Made by a program: the position numbers and the translations under genes. From Planctomycetota bacterium (lineage in GTDB: Bacteria > Planctomycetota > Planctomycetia > Pirellulales > Lacipirellulaceae): a stretch of 64,000 nucleotides of DNA. Location of the stretch: positions 1 to 64,000 of the forward strand of contig JAJRSE010000094.1 in NCBI GenBank assembly GCA_024278955.1, written 5' to 3'. Under the pieces are notes generated by a model that was not told where the DNA came from, made no database searches, and saw only the letters and a program-made list of their open reading frames with translations. Shown piece after piece: positions 38,101 to 47,268 of the stretch. Each line of letters opens with the position of its first letter. Position 1 is the first letter of the stretch.

Positions 38101-38248
38101 CAGCACGAGGCTCTTCGCAAAATGTAACGATCTTGTACTGCTTTTTTGCATCAAATTCGACCAACTTTTCAACAAAGCGATGGCCGACCATGCCATTGCC
38201 GATGACGACGATGGTTTGTTTAGAAGATTGCTTCATTCGATATCTCAT
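35189..38248 (-). CDS. nirB: Assimilatory nitrite reductase, NirB-NirD fusion
   Basis: This 1019-residue enzyme reduces nitrite to ammonium with NAD(P)H. The FAD/NAD domain is at about 1-410 (VVIGNGMVGHRFVEK, then VIGGGLLGLEAAKAA). A bacterioferritin-associated [2Fe-2S] domain follows near 428-465 (CSCNNVTKGDVC, then TGCGGC). The sirohaem/[4Fe-4S] domain has C-x5-C near 645 (SCVGSAWCRYG) and C-x3-C near 686 (GCVRECAEAQC). A NirD-like Rieske domain fused at the C-terminus keeps CPHK and CPLHKK near 915-945. NirB alone is about 840 residues. ATG 38236 (MKQSSKQ) is an alternative start because GGAG lies only one base before ATG 38248. It is the last gene of the nitrate operon. Confidence 0.93.
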   Translation of the reverse strand: MRYRMKQSSKQTIVVIGNGMVGHRFVEKLVEFDAKKQYKIVTFCEEPRAAYDRVGLTSFFAHRDAEQLMIARLDWYREQGVELHLGDRANTIDRKKRVVRSDAGEEISYDHVVLATGSYPFVPPIDGVEHRGVFVYRTIEDLEKIIDYGKKVRRCAVIGGGLLGLEAAKAAYDLGLETHVIEFASRLMPRQIDDAGSQILVSRIEALGVHVHLNKGTKEIRGDGWVEQMVFGKDDTLDVDMVIISCGIRPRDDVARECGLEMGERGGVAVNDSLQTSDANIYAVGEVAQHGGMVYGLVAPGYEMAEILAMNLTGSGAQFTGADLSTKLKLMGIDVASFGQYELPADQATPLVYEDPLGGIYKKLFFDPQGEQLLGGILVGDASDYATLSILAKSGDSLPCLPGDLMGGPSGGAAAALGGVAAMPDDAQICSCNNVTKGDVCEAIHNQDLTSLADVKSCTKAGTGCGGCMPLVTDVFNSAMEEAGVEINNNLCEHFALSRQELFTIVKVKEIRTFDELLASHGSGNGCEVCKPTVASILASLWNDTIVESEHQTLQDTNDRFLANIQRGGLYSVVPRVPGGEITPEKLIVIGEVAKKYQLYTKITGGQRIDLFGAQLHQLPDIWEELIDAGFESGHAYGKSVRTVKSCVGSAWCRYGVQDSVRFAIEIEKRYRGIRTPHKIKFAVSGCVRECAEAQCKDVGLIATENGYNLYVCGNGGANPRHADLFATDIDEQTAVKYIDRFLMYYIFTAEKLARTATWLQQLEGGLDRIKDVVIHDKLGLCDELENRMQHLVDTYQCEWKAVVDDPKKRKLYQQFVNTEETEPSIEFVDERGQQRPADWPKDGEIVQVRTPEETSTTNGGTNGKSKKPQAPMPQWVEVGSVGDFPRDGGAAVKYGDVQIAVFNFASRDQWYACQNMCPHKNAFVLSRGILGSVGKAPKVACPLHKKPFSLESGECLSGEDYSIKVFPVKVEADKVLVQLPPETQLNTLLATKLHVIEQGQTNGCAACSGQQETKMSTV

Positions 38249-38272
38249 GCTCCGACGTCTGGGCGAGCGTGC

Positions 38273-40579
38273 TCAGAGTGTCGGTGAAAGGGAGGAAGGA
38301 GAAATCCGAACGGCGCAGCTCTTGTAGGAGGGTTGCCGAGAGTACGGATCAAAATGGGCTAAGGTTAGTTGATTGGTAGCGGCATAGTGCATCGGTATGA
38401 AAACTTGACCCGGTTGGATGGTTGGAGTGATGAAAGCCTTGGCGAGAACACTTCCGCGCTGCGACTCGACGGTGACCATCGAATTGGGGCGTATGCCTTC
38501 ACTGCGTGCATCCTTCGGGTTGATTTCCACATAAGTCTCTTGAGGATACAGTCGCCGGAGCACACTCGACTTGGCGGTTCGCGACTGAGTATGCCACTGC
38601 GAAGCAGAGCCACGCCCGGTTAGCAAGAGATACGGATATCGCTTGTTGGGCGGTTCGGGCATTTCGCGGAGATCTTCAAACAGCAGTCGAGCGCGTCCCT
38701 CGGGGTGAAAGAACTGTCCGTCGCGAAAGAGTCGCCGTTGGGGATCGTTTTCCTCACAGCCCTCTGGGAACGGCCACTGGATGCCGCCCCGTTCGTCGAG
38801 CATTTGGTAGTCGTCTATGCCGGTGATGTCGCACGGCTGTCCCCGAGTCAATTCTTTAAGAGACTGGAAAACGTCTTCCGGCTGCTGCCAATTGGCAAAC
38901 ATTTCTTCACAACCCCAATGATGGGCAACAAGTCGAAAGATGGAAAAATCGGAGAGCGCCTGGCCTGGCGCTTTAGCCACTTTTTTGACCAGACCGATTC
39001 GACGCTCGGAGTTGATAAAAGTACCTTCTTTCTCGCCCCAGCCTGCGGCAGGCAAGTAAAGGTCGGCTTGCTGGGCGGTTTCTGTCGAATGGTACATGTC
39101 CTGCACGACGAGGAAATCGAGCCGCTCCAGTATTTCCTGGAACGTGTTTTGGTTGATCCACGAATGGCAGGGGTTGGTGCATACCACCCACAGGCCCTTG
39201 ATTTCATCTCGAAGGATTCCTTCAACAATTCGGTCGTAAGGCCAACTCTCTTTTGTTGGGATAAGAGTCTCTTCGATACCGAGCACACCTGCGACTTTTC
39301 TGCGATGGTCCGGGTTTTTGAAATCGTGGCCGCCAAGAAGATTGGTCGTATTGCTGAACAATCGCGAACCCATCGCGTTGCACTGACCGGTAATCGAGTT
39401 GGCCCCAGTTCCCGGACGTCCGAGGTTGCCGGTGATTAACGCTAGGTTGATAATCGCCTGGGCGGTGCGGACCCCTTGGTGACTTTGGTTGACGCCCATC
39501 GTCCACCAAAAGCTAACTCGTTTGCCTTGGTGAATGGTACGGGCGACGTAGTGCAGGCGTTCTTTTAGGATATCGCTTTCTTGCTCGACGCGCTCAGGCG
39601 TGTAGCTTTCGACATGGCGAGCAAAGTCGTCGTAGCCGTCGGTGTGGTCGCGGATGAACTCCGTATCGATCCATTCCTCGGCAATGAGGATGTGAGCCAA
39701 TCCGTACAGCAATGCAAGATCCGATTTCGGTTTCAATGCCAAATGTTGCGTGGCGGCAACGGCGGTCTCGGTGGTGCGTGGATCGAGAACAATGATCTCG
39801 GGCTTGTGAGGGTTGCGACAAATCCGTTGCCACATGATCGGATGAGCAATGCAAAGGTTGGATCCTACCAAGAGAATGACGTCCGACTCTTCAAAGTCCT
39901 GATAAGTATAGGGCGGCGCGTCGAAACCGAACGACTGTTTGTAAGCGACTGCTGCCGTGGCCATACACTGGCGCGTGTTGCCATCGCCGTGCCGCATCCC
40001 CATGCCGAATTTGGCTAGGCTACCAAGGTACGCGATCTCTTCGCTGGGTAACTGGCCCGTGCCGAGAAAAGCGACCGAATCTTCTCCGTGGCGCCTTTGA
40101 ACCTCTTTGAAGCGGTCACAGAACAATTCCATGGCGCTGTCCCAATTCGTGGGGACCAACTTGCCGTGAGCGTCTCGCGAGAGCGGAATGATGCCACGGT
40201 CGGGCGACTTGAGCGGCGAGAGTGCCTCCCACCCTTTGGGGCAGGCCATGCCGCTGTTGACGGGAGAGTCGACCGCCGGGGTCAAATTCACCGCCTCGCC
40301 CTCGACCAGATGAATGTTGAGCGCACAACCGGTTGAGCAGTATCCGCATACCGTTGAGGTCGTAGCATCGGGCCGCTTGCCACGCGGCAGTTGGCCGAGA
40401 CCGAAATTTCCTGGCACACGAACGAGCTGCTCCGTCAAAGGCCCCTGTCGTTGATGGAGTGCCGAGCCTATTGCCGCACACAACCCGTGGTGTTCGTTTT
40501 GATTATCGAGACGGTCTTTAGCTATGCAGTGTTTAGCGATACCGTGTTTAGTGATACCGTGCGAGGAGCTCATGTGCAT
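38273..40579 (-). CDS. nasA: Assimilatory nitrate reductase catalytic subunit (molybdopterin)
   Basis: This 768-residue protein reduces nitrate to nitrite. An N-terminal [4Fe-4S] site (VCGYCSTGC near 76, then GMACPKGW) is followed by molybdopterin-binding segments typical of NasA/Nap[43 protein letters not shown] and NAMGSR. The C-terminal MGD-binding part contains [19 protein letters not shown]. No BFD-like tail is present, so electrons probably come from the partner at 40570-42306, whose end it overlaps by 10 bases. The first residues hold three tandem 15-bp repeats ([15 protein letters not shown]). No Tat signal was seen, so it is cytoplasmic. Confidence 0.9.
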   Translation of the reverse strand: MHMSSSHGITKHGIAKHCIAKDRLDNQNEHHGLCAAIGSALHQRQGPLTEQLVRVPGNFGLGQLPRGKRPDATTSTVCGYCSTGCALNIHLVEGEAVNLTPAVDSPVNSGMACPKGWEALSPLKSPDRGIIPLSRDAHGKLVPTNWDSAMELFCDRFKEVQRRHGEDSVAFLGTGQLPSEEIAYLGSLAKFGMGMRHGDGNTRQCMATAAVAYKQSFGFDAPPYTYQDFEESDVILLVGSNLCIAHPIMWQRICRNPHKPEIIVLDPRTTETAVAATQHLALKPKSDLALLYGLAHILIAEEWIDTEFIRDHTDGYDDFARHVESYTPERVEQESDILKERLHYVARTIHQGKRVSFWWTMGVNQSHQGVRTAQAIINLALITGNLGRPGTGANSITGQCNAMGSRLFSNTTNLLGGHDFKNPDHRRKVAGVLGIEETLIPTKESWPYDRIVEGILRDEIKGLWVVCTNPCHSWINQNTFQEILERLDFLVVQDMYHSTETAQQADLYLPAAGWGEKEGTFINSERRIGLVKKVAKAPGQALSDFSIFRLVAHHWGCEEMFANWQQPEDVFQSLKELTRGQPCDITGIDDYQMLDERGGIQWPFPEGCEENDPQRRLFRDGQFFHPEGRARLLFEDLREMPEPPNKRYPYLLLTGRGSASQWHTQSRTAKSSVLRRLYPQETYVEINPKDARSEGIRPNSMVTVESQRGSVLAKAFITPTIQPGQVFIPMHYAATNQLTLAHFDPYSRQPSYKSCAVRISPSSLSPTL
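40514..40558 (-). repeat. Three tandem 15-bp repeats in the nasA 5' coding region
   Basis: Units at 40514-40528, 40529-40543 and 40544-40558 (core GTTTAG-x-GATA on the plus strand) are near-identical and encode [10 protein letters not shown] and CIAKD at the start of NasA. Homologues are not expected to carry this, so the repeat probably arose by slippage. Confidence 0.7.
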
Positions 40580-42306
40580 AGTGCTCCTGGCATCTTCGGT
40601 GCGACAGATGCGGCAAAGAACAAGTATCTTTCAATCATTTCGCCGATAAGCAACAATCCCACAATCAGAAGTACGACTATTCCGACGAACAGAGGCTGAT
40701 AGCCCTCGGCACCTACAATCGTTGCTTTGCTAGAGAGCAACAGCAGTGGGAGTAGCAAGCCTCCCATGATGCCGAAGAAGTATCGCAGTAGGTTGATCAT
40801 GCTAAGTTCGCCCGTCAGCAAGAGCGAGGTGCGTTTCAATGGTGTGAAACGTCGTTGCCTAAGCCAAACTAATACGGAACACTCTAATCCGAGCTTGATC
40901 GCCACAAGCACCATGAGCCATCGGCAAAGCGTTTGTCCGTAGTCCCGCATGATCGCGTAGGACGTCAGTTCAGTACTCCAGTAGCAGGCTGCCAGCGAGA
41001 CAAGCAACGCGATCGGCAAACCAAGTATCGCCGAAGAAAGAAAGAACATGCTGCCGGTCCGATGCCCGCTCCAAAATGGACGTTGTGTCTTGACGTAAAT
41101 CATGACCGAGCAGAAAACTCCTACGACACCGCTCAATGCCGTCATGAGGCCAAACCCGTCCGCGAGGGGGACGAGCGCCGGTTGCTCCTTGGCCATCCAT
41201 ACACTGGCGGCGTACAGCATTGCGCAAACGGCGAACAAACTGAACGCCAAGATTTCACGGCTTAACCACGAAGTGCGTAAACCTAGCAATGCTCGAAATG
41301 CATAGCGTGGGCGCCCCAAATGAAAAACTGCCGCATGGATACCGAGAAGCCCCACCACAAGCCCAGCGATCGCGTAGGCGGGACGAATCGTCGCCAGCAT
41401 TAGTGGGTCGGCCCAAGGACCAGAAACCAAAACTTGCCCTACGACAAACACTCCCACTGAGAGTTGCGTCAAAACAAGCATGATTACCAAAGCCCAATGG
41501 CTGTGCTGACGATTGGCCGAGTAATAATCGGCAGGCCGCATATTGCGGGGGAGCGGCTTACTGGTTTTGTAAGTGGTCGTTGGTAGAGTCATGCCTGGCT
41601 CGGGGGCAGTCGGCAAAAATTGGTTAGTTTCGCTTTCTTCGATCACCGACTCCACACGAACGGTGCGAATCTGAATCGCGCCGCTCGGGCACGACTGCAC
41701 ACATGCTGGCGCTTCGCCCACCGCCAGACGGTCGTGGCACATGTCACACTTGCGGACAATTCCCTTGCTCGGGATGTATTGGGGCACGTCGTAAGGACAC
41801 ATGAGTATGCAATACTGACAGCCGATACACTGGTCGTCCAAGTGTCGTACGATGCCGGTCGTTCGATCTTTTTCATAGGCCAACACTGGACAACCCGAGA
41901 GGCAAGCCGGGTCGATGCAGTGGTGACAAGCTGTGGTGATGTGTTGCAGAAGGGGCAGTTCGTCTGAGCCACCATGCAACATGCCAACATTTCGCCACTG
42001 CTCGTCCTCTTCTAGTCCATTCAAATTGTGGCAAGCTGCCACGCATGCCTTACACCCAGAGCAAGCATCAAGATCGACCTCGAAGGCATATTGTTCGCCC
42101 GGCTGTGGCTGGGTAAGTGGAATCAGATTTTGATAGTGGCCTGAAAGAAGTGGCTCGCTGCTGCTTTCATGACGCTGTAAAAATCGCTCCACTGCCGTGG
42201 TTTGCTGCTCTTCCAGCAACGCGCGGACCAACGAATCCTCGGCTAGCGAACCGCTGACTTGGATACCATGGGTGCTCGGGATGGAAAGACCTTCGACAAT
42301 CGACAT
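40570..42306 (-). CDS. Iron-sulfur / membrane-anchor fusion (DmsB-DmsC-like) of the nitrate reductase
   Basis: In this 578-residue protein, residues about 70-215 are a DmsB/NrfC-like ferredoxin domain with four cysteine clusters ([40 protein letters not shown] and CDMCHDRL, closing with CVQSCPSGA), enough for four [4Fe-4S] centres. Residues about 265-570 form roughly eight membrane helices of the DmsC type. The fusion would pass electrons from the quinol pool through its clusters to NasA. Normal NasA partners are NAD(P)H- or ferredoxin-linked, so this is an unusual but coherent arrangement. It is the first gene of the operon, 68 bases from a sigma-54 promoter. Confidence 0.85.
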   Translation of the reverse strand: MSIVEGLSIPSTHGIQVSGSLAEDSLVRALLEEQQTTAVERFLQRHESSSEPLLSGHYQNLIPLTQPQPGEQYAFEVDLDACSGCKACVAACHNLNGLEEDEQWRNVGMLHGGSDELPLLQHITTACHHCIDPACLSGCPVLAYEKDRTTGIVRHLDDQCIGCQYCILMCPYDVPQYIPSKGIVRKCDMCHDRLAVGEAPACVQSCPSGAIQIRTVRVESVIEESETNQFLPTAPEPGMTLPTTTYKTSKPLPRNMRPADYYSANRQHSHWALVIMLVLTQLSVGVFVVGQVLVSGPWADPLMLATIRPAYAIAGLVVGLLGIHAAVFHLGRPRYAFRALLGLRTSWLSREILAFSLFAVCAMLYAASVWMAKEQPALVPLADGFGLMTALSGVVGVFCSVMIYVKTQRPFWSGHRTGSMFFLSSAILGLPIALLVSLAACYWSTELTSYAIMRDYGQTLCRWLMVLVAIKLGLECSVLVWLRQRRFTPLKRTSLLLTGELSMINLLRYFFGIMGGLLLPLLLLSSKATIVGAEGYQPLFVGIVVLLIVGLLLIGEMIERYLFFAASVAPKMPGALCT

Positions 42307-42373
42307 CTGGCAAACTATTCGTGTGATTTCAAGTGATACGTAAATGAACGCGCAGCGCGCCCGATGAGTTCAT

Positions 42374-42389
42374 CGCAAGTTGCGCGCCA
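42374..42389 (-). promoter_or_regulatory. Sigma-54 promoter for the nitrate/nitrite reductase operon
   Basis: On the minus strand the sequence is TGGCGC-GCAAC-TTGCG, which has the invariant GG at -24 and GC at -12 separated by exactly 10 bases. It differs from the consensus TGGCAC-N5-TTGCA at only two outer bases. It lies 68 bases upstream of the first operon gene. Sigma-54 dependence implies an NtrC-like activator and control by nitrogen supply. Confidence 0.75.
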
Positions 42390-42391
42390 TT

Positions 42392-42622
42392 TCATGTTAA
42401 ACCGATAAACGCGCTGCCCTGCTCGCCAAGATAAGGCTCAATACATGTGAGATATTCTCGTGTAAACAATTCCCAGCACTTCGACTCGTAGGTCCTCCGA
42501 CTTGCCTGGGTGCCCAATATCTGAGCAGTGGCTGCGTAGAATCGCCGCGTGATACAGAATCGCGAGTGACCATAATTATCCACAAGTTTCAAGAAATGAC
42601 TTGCCGTCTTGTCTTTTCGCAA
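42392..42622 (-). CDS. Possible small protein between the two sigma-54 promoters
   Basis: This minus-strand frame of 76 codons starts at a TTG and reads like a real protein (FLKLVDNYGHSRFCITRRFY, then ATAQILGTQ and CIEPYLGEQGSAF). The frame is open for about 20 further codons upstream without an ATG. No ribosome binding site is visible, and its stop lies 3 bases before the -24 element of the nitrate operon promoter. It may be a genuine small gene, a remnant, or chance. I do not recognise the product. Confidence 0.25.
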   Translation of the reverse strand: MRKDKTASHFLKLVDNYGHSRFCITRRFYAATAQILGTQASRRTYESKCWELFTREYLTCIEPYLGEQGSAFIGLT

Positions 42623-42645
42623 TAAGAAACAACGCAGTGACGCGA

Positions 42646-42661
42646 TGGCACGGCATTTGCA
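42646..42661 (+). promoter_or_regulatory. Sigma-54 promoter for the nitrate transporter gene
   Basis: TGGCAC-GGCAT-TTGCA is a perfect match to the sigma-54 consensus TGGCAC-N5-TTGC(A/T), with GG and GC 10 bases apart. It is 197 bases upstream of the NarK-like start at 42858, leaving a leader of about 180 bases. It mirrors the promoter at 42374-42389 on the other strand. Confidence 0.8.
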
Positions 42662-42857
42662 ATCTCACAAGGCAGGCGGCAATCCATAATTACATTTCCT
42701 TTGTGTTTGATGCGCCAAGGGAATCCTATCCGACCACCAACACCTCCCTTTAACCGCCTTGCAAGTATTGCTTTAGAAGACTTGCTTCTCTCTCAATAAA
42801 TATTTTTCAAGTAACTGCGCTTGGTTTGCGCCCACCGTTTAGCTCCTGAGACACTCC

Positions 42858-44240
42858 ATGGAAATTCAAAACAAAACGACCTCACTCTGGAGCAATTTTT
42901 TCAAGCTCAACATGCCGCAAATTCGTGCATTCCACATGTCGTGGTTCGCCTTTTTTCTCTGCTTCTTTGCTTGGTTTGGTATTGCTCCGCTGATGGCGGT
43001 GGTACGCGACGAATTGTCGCTGACCAAAGAGCAAGTCGGCTGGTCGATCATCGCCTCGGTCGCGATGACAGCGTTGGCAAGGCTAGCAATTGGCTGGCTG
43101 TGCGGCCAATTCGGCCCTCGATTGACCTACACTTGGCTGCTCATTGTCGGTTCGCTTCCGGTGATGGGGATTGGCTTTGCCCATGATTTTCAGACGTTTC
43201 TCATCTTTCGCCTTTTGATTGGTGTGATTGGTGCTTCGTTTGTTATTACCCAGTATCACACTTCAATCATGTTTGCCTCCAACGTCGTAGGCACGGCCAA
43301 CGCGACTTCAGCAGGCTGGGGAAACCTAGGCGGCGGCGTCACACAACTTGTCATGCCAATGGTTTTTGGACTGTTCGTCACGGCCCTGGGGCTAAGTGAA
43401 GCCGTTGGCTGGCGAGCATCTATGGTCGTGGCGGGGATGGTCTGCTTCTTCACTGGAATCGCGTACTACCGCCTTACTCAAGACGCTCCGGATGGCAATT
43501 TCAAGGAACTGCGAGCGGCGGGGAAAATGCCGTCGACCAAAAAAACGAACGGAGACTTTTGGGTCGCATGTCGTGACTACCGAGTATGGGCCTTGTTTGT
43601 CATCTACGGCGCCTGCTTCGGGATGGAGCTCACGATCAACAATATCGCGGCACTCTACTTCATCGATTATTTTGGATTAGGTTTGGCAGCGGCGGGTATG
43701 ATGGCCGCATCTTTTGGACTGATGAACTTATTCGCACGCACCCTCGGAGGTCTCTCGGGCGACCGCTTCGGAGCCAAGTGGGGACTCCGTGGCCGTGTCA
43801 CTTGGCTGTTCCTCGTGCTTTTTTGTGAAGGCATCGCTTTAATGCTTTTTTCTCAGATGACCGCCTTGGCCATTGCACTACCGTCTTTAATCGCCTTTAG
43901 TCTCTTTGTACAAATGTCCGAAGGCGCAACTTTTTCTGTTGTTCCCTTTGTCAATAAGAAAGCGTTAGGAGCTGTTGCAGGGATCGTAGGTGCCGGCGGC
44001 AATGCAGGCGCCGTTGCCGCAGGGTTTCTGTTCAAGGGGGAGATGGAATGGCCAACCGCTCTCTTAGTTCTTGGCGGACTTGTCACCTTGTGTTCGTTCC
44101 TAGCTTTTACTATCCGGTTTGATACGGAAACAGAAACGGAGGCCCAGGTAGAATTCGAGGAGGCAACCCAACGAAAGAAACTCCACTCCGACGTCCTCAC
44201 CGAGCAGATTGTCGAATTAGAACCCGTCTCGAACGCCTAA
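42858..44240 (+). CDS. NarK/NasA-type nitrate/nitrite MFS transporter
   Basis: This 460-residue protein has about twelve membrane helices. The nitrate-porter signature in helix 5 is present (GTANATSAGWGNLGGGVTQ), with RLLIGVIGASFVITQYH before it and a second Gly-rich signature (GAVAGIVGAGGNAGAVAAGF) in helix 11. Charged nitrate-binding Arg candidates lie in helices 2 and 8 (RLAIGWLCG and RTLGGLSGDRFG). It imports nitrate, or exchanges it for nitrite, to feed the divergent reductase operon. A C-terminal acidic tail is about 40 residues long. It is expressed from its own sigma-54 promoter. Confidence 0.92.
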   Translation: MEIQNKTTSLWSNFFKLNMPQIRAFHMSWFAFFLCFFAWFGIAPLMAVVRDELSLTKEQVGWSIIASVAMTALARLAIGWLCGQFGPRLTYTWLLIVGSLPVMGIGFAHDFQTFLIFRLLIGVIGASFVITQYHTSIMFASNVVGTANATSAGWGNLGGGVTQLVMPMVFGLFVTALGLSEAVGWRASMVVAGMVCFFTGIAYYRLTQDAPDGNFKELRAAGKMPSTKKTNGDFWVACRDYRVWALFVIYGACFGMELTINNIAALYFIDYFGLGLAAAGMMAASFGLMNLFARTLGGLSGDRFGAKWGLRGRVTWLFLVLFCEGIALMLFSQMTALAIALPSLIAFSLFVQMSEGATFSVVPFVNKKALGAVAGIVGAGGNAGAVAAGFLFKGEMEWPTALLVLGGLVTLCSFLAFTIRFDTETETEAQVEFEEATQRKKLHSDVLTEQIVELEPVSNA

Positions 44241-44424
44241 CGCTTTCTCATTGCTAATTTCCGGGTGTGCGACATCAGAAGTCGTTCTGACATTTCCCAC
44301 ACGGATTTTTGACAATGACAAAGCACTAGCATGCCGCTGCTACTGAACGAACGCGGTAAAAAATCTGCGAACTGCCGCAAAGAGCAGGCCCTAAAATCAT
44401 CGATCGTGATTGGAAAGTATGCAG

Positions 44425-45597
44425 CTACCAATCGCGAGTTACGAGGGGTCTTTTGCGAACAAGTAAAGCCGTTCCCACGATCAGTCCCACCAGCAATAAC
44501 ACAAGCGAACTTGGTTCGGGAATGGACTGTTGGGCGAAAAGCCACTGGGCGGGAAAGTCGTTTTGGCCATTCAAGTTGTTCCATTCTTGAGAGGCCCAGG
44601 AATGGGGACGAGTGAATGAGGTAGGCTGTGGCCCCTGGAATCGAGTCAGCAGACGCTTCTTGCTGAGGATCGTACTGAGATCGGTCGAAAACCCGCCTGC
44701 AGCAACCACCGGATCGGTCTCGAAAAATGAATCGCCGCCAGTTGCCTCAATCGCGGCGATCATGTTGTCGGTTCCCGCCGGGGGAACCACCACATCGTCG
44801 TCGTGTCGCATGGCCCAGATCGGCACATCGGCCATTGCTTGTCCGCGGTCGGTCGGTCCTGCACCAGAGGAAGTGATGCCAGCGGCAAAGCGATAGGAAT
44901 CGTACTCTGGCGGAAGCAGCGTCCCGAACTCGACAACACGTCCCAATGCGTCCCACGCTCCGAACCCGCCCATTGATGTTCCGACAATGTAGATACGGCT
45001 CGGATCGATGCGAGTGTTGAAGTCGGTGTCGCCTCCGGCAACGATTCCCGCTACCAGCTCTACCATGAGCTCCATATTGTCTGCCACAGGTACGGAATCT
45101 GCGGAATAGCCGCTGGAAAAGAATTCTGGGTTGATGCTGGTTCCGGAGGTATCGGGTGGATGGTCGGTCCAACGGTCAGAGAGACTGGTGATTTTTGGTG
45201 CCAAGACAAATGCGCCGCCGGTAGGCGAAAGAGCTTGCACCGCATCTTCGGCCCAGTAACGGAGCGATTCTAAGTTGATAATGTGGCTAACCGTTCCACC
45301 GTCTCTAGAACCAGCTCCATGTAAAAAGATGATTAACGGATGCCGCTCGCTTCCGGTAGACGAAAAATCATAGCCATCGGGAGAAAAGAGCCGAAATGAC
45401 AGGTTCGTATCAGGGCCAACTACGCCGCCTGCGTTGGAGTAGTTTCCTCCGTACCATTTTTTCGCATCCGGCGAGGTAAATGGATAGGTCAGTGTCGAGG
45501 TTGGATCGATATCGAGCGTCGGCACGGCCCAGGCGGACCTTGGAAAGTCCCAAACCGTGGCGAAGCAAAATAAGCAGCAAAGGATCGATCGGCACAT
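44425..45597 (-). CDS. Secreted alpha/beta-hydrolase (esterase/PHB-depolymerase-like) with PEP-CTERM
   Basis: This 390-residue protein has a signal peptide ending near SAWA, residue 24. It has an alpha/beta-hydrolase core with the oxyanion segment LIIFLHGAGSRDGG, the nucleophile elbow GTSMGGFGAWD near residue 205, an Asp candidate in AMRHDDDVVVP and a His candidate in RPHSWASQ. This fits carbohydrate-esterase/feruloyl-esterase-like secreted enzymes. The PEP-CTERM tail (IPEPSSLVLLLVGL, then RKR) should anchor it. It may remove ester groups from plant or algal polysaccharide; that role is an inference. The gene faces narK tail to tail and is followed by no clear terminator. Confidence 0.8.
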   Translation of the reverse strand: MCRSILCCLFCFATVWDFPRSAWAVPTLDIDPTSTLTYPFTSPDAKKWYGGNYSNAGGVVGPDTNLSFRLFSPDGYDFSSTGSERHPLIIFLHGAGSRDGGTVSHIINLESLRYWAEDAVQALSPTGGAFVLAPKITSLSDRWTDHPPDTSGTSINPEFFSSGYSADSVPVADNMELMVELVAGIVAGGDTDFNTRIDPSRIYIVGTSMGGFGAWDALGRVVEFGTLLPPEYDSYRFAAGITSSGAGPTDRGQAMADVPIWAMRHDDDVVVPPAGTDNMIAAIEATGGDSFFETDPVVAAGGFSTDLSTILSKKRLLTRFQGPQPTSFTRPHSWASQEWNNLNGQNDFPAQWLFAQQSIPEPSSLVLLLVGLIVGTALLVRKRPLVTRDW

Positions 45598-46176
45598 TTT
45601 TTAGTTCTTCAGATGAAATAGAATTCGTGAATAAAGAATAGGCATTTACCCCCTCACTAGAATGAGTAGGGTCGCAAAGGCAAGAGAAATCTCTTCGCCT
45701 TATTGCTTATTGCAAAAAAACGCAAAGGTAGCCAGACTTGCCAGCGAGAAAGACTGGTAACGGCTAAAGAATACTCACGAGATCCAATGCCAACGAGTTT
45801 TGTAAGTCTGTTTTCATTTCAACGAAGATACTTTGACTTTAATTCGCCAAGGTCTCTCCGTCAACGAATTGTCGATTCCTATTTGCTATTCCAAAAAAAC
45901 AACGCCATGAGATGTCGCAAAAATCGACTTCCTGGCCTCGCTGCGACACGGCCTAGCCGTTCATGAGGGAGGGGGCATGTTTGTTGACTAAAAATGTGTC
46001 ATTCTGAGCAAACTGCGCGCGGCTGCTAGTGGAACTGGAGTTCTAGCATGAGTACGATGTGTATTCTCCCCTAGAAGGTTTGCTAGTCGGAGAACCGTAC
46101 TGCGTCGATGACTTTTCTGGCATGTGAACCATACACGCCCGACGTGTCTGTTTGTCTGCGATAGAATAAAAGCAAC
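45598..46176. other. Intergenic region, 579 bp
   Basis: It lies between divergent genes. The stretch at 45700-45960 is AT-rich and has only short frames. I see no recognisable promoter boxes, RNA fold or mobile-element remnant. Confidence 0.35.
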
Positions 46177-47268
46177 ATGAATCCAACGAATCCTACAAAT
46201 CGCTCGCCGCTCCGCTTTGCCATGTTTGGCTGTGGCTTTTGGGCCAAGTATCAGTTGGCAGCTTGGCAGGAAGTGACTGCGAGGCACGAAGGGGGCCGAG
46301 TCGAGTGTGTCGCTCTCTACAACCGAACCCGCAGCAAAGCAGAAGCGTTGGCCAACAATTTTCAAGTCCCCGCAGTTTACGATGATGCCGAAGAGCTACT
46401 GCGCAACGAAAAACTGGACTTCGTGGATATTGTGACCGATGTCGACACACACGGCCAATTCGTTCGATTGGCGGCCGAGCATGGGCTGCCGGTCATCTGC
46501 CAAAAACCGTTTGCTCCGACACTTGCCGAGGCTCAAGCAATGCAGGCTGCCTGCCAACAGGCGAGCGTGCCACTCTACGTGCATGAAAACTGGCGTTGGC
46601 AACGACCGATTCAACAACTTAAGGCCGCGCTGGACCAAGGGAACCTCGGCGCGCCATTCCGCGCACGAATCGACATGATTTCCGGTTTCCCGGTCTTCGA
46701 GAACCAACCCTTTTTTCGTGAATTGAAGCAGATGATCCTTGCCGACATGGGATCGCATATTCTCGACACGGCCAGGTTCCTCTTCGGCGAAGCCGAGTCG
46801 CTCACTTGCCAAATCCACACAATTCATCGCGACATCCAGGGTGAAGATGTAGCGACGGTCGTTATGAGCATGAACGGCGGCAAGACAACTGTCACCTGCA
46901 ACATGGCCTACGCGGGAAACTCTCTGGAACGAGAGTGCTTTCCGCAGACGCAAATTTTTATCGAAGGCAGCAAAGGCTCCTTAGAATTGTTGCCTGACTA
47001 CTGGATTCACAAAACCACCGCCGAGGGAACGGACAAGAAACATTGGCCACCAATCATGTATCCCTGGGTTGACCCAGCCTACGCGATTGTCCAGTCGAGC
47101 ATTGTCGAATGCCACGCCGATCTGTTGCGCGGCCTTTGCGAGCCTGATTATCAACCAGAGACTTGCGCTGAAGACAACTTAAAGACGTTAGCGCTCGTTT
47201 CCGACGCCTACGAGTCTGCCGAGAAGGGTTCCATCATTCAGTATTCGACTGGGGAGAGAATTAAATGA
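46177..47268 (+). CDS. Gfo/Idh/MocA-family oxidoreductase
   Basis: In this 363-residue protein the NAD(P)-binding segment RFAMFGCGFWAKYQ is at residues 11-24. The sugar-dehydrogenase loop is ICQKPFAPT (Glu of the usual EKP replaced by Gln). The C-terminal alpha/beta domain carries the substrate face (MILADMGSHILDTARFLFGE with its conserved His). Such enzymes oxidise sugars, inositols or cyclised derivatives. It overlaps the sulfatase by 4 bases and a lactonase follows, so it probably oxidises a desulfated sugar to a lactone. The start at ATG 46177 has no strong ribosome binding site. Confidence 0.9.
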   Translation: MNPTNPTNRSPLRFAMFGCGFWAKYQLAAWQEVTARHEGGRVECVALYNRTRSKAEALANNFQVPAVYDDAEELLRNEKLDFVDIVTDVDTHGQFVRLAAEHGLPVICQKPFAPTLAEAQAMQAACQQASVPLYVHENWRWQRPIQQLKAALDQGNLGAPFRARIDMISGFPVFENQPFFRELKQMILADMGSHILDTARFLFGEAESLTCQIHTIHRDIQGEDVATVVMSMNGGKTTVTCNMAYAGNSLERECFPQTQIFIEGSKGSLELLPDYWIHKTTAEGTDKKHWPPIMYPWVDPAYAIVQSSIVECHADLLRGLCEPDYQPETCAEDNLKTLALVSDAYESAEKGSIIQYSTGERIK

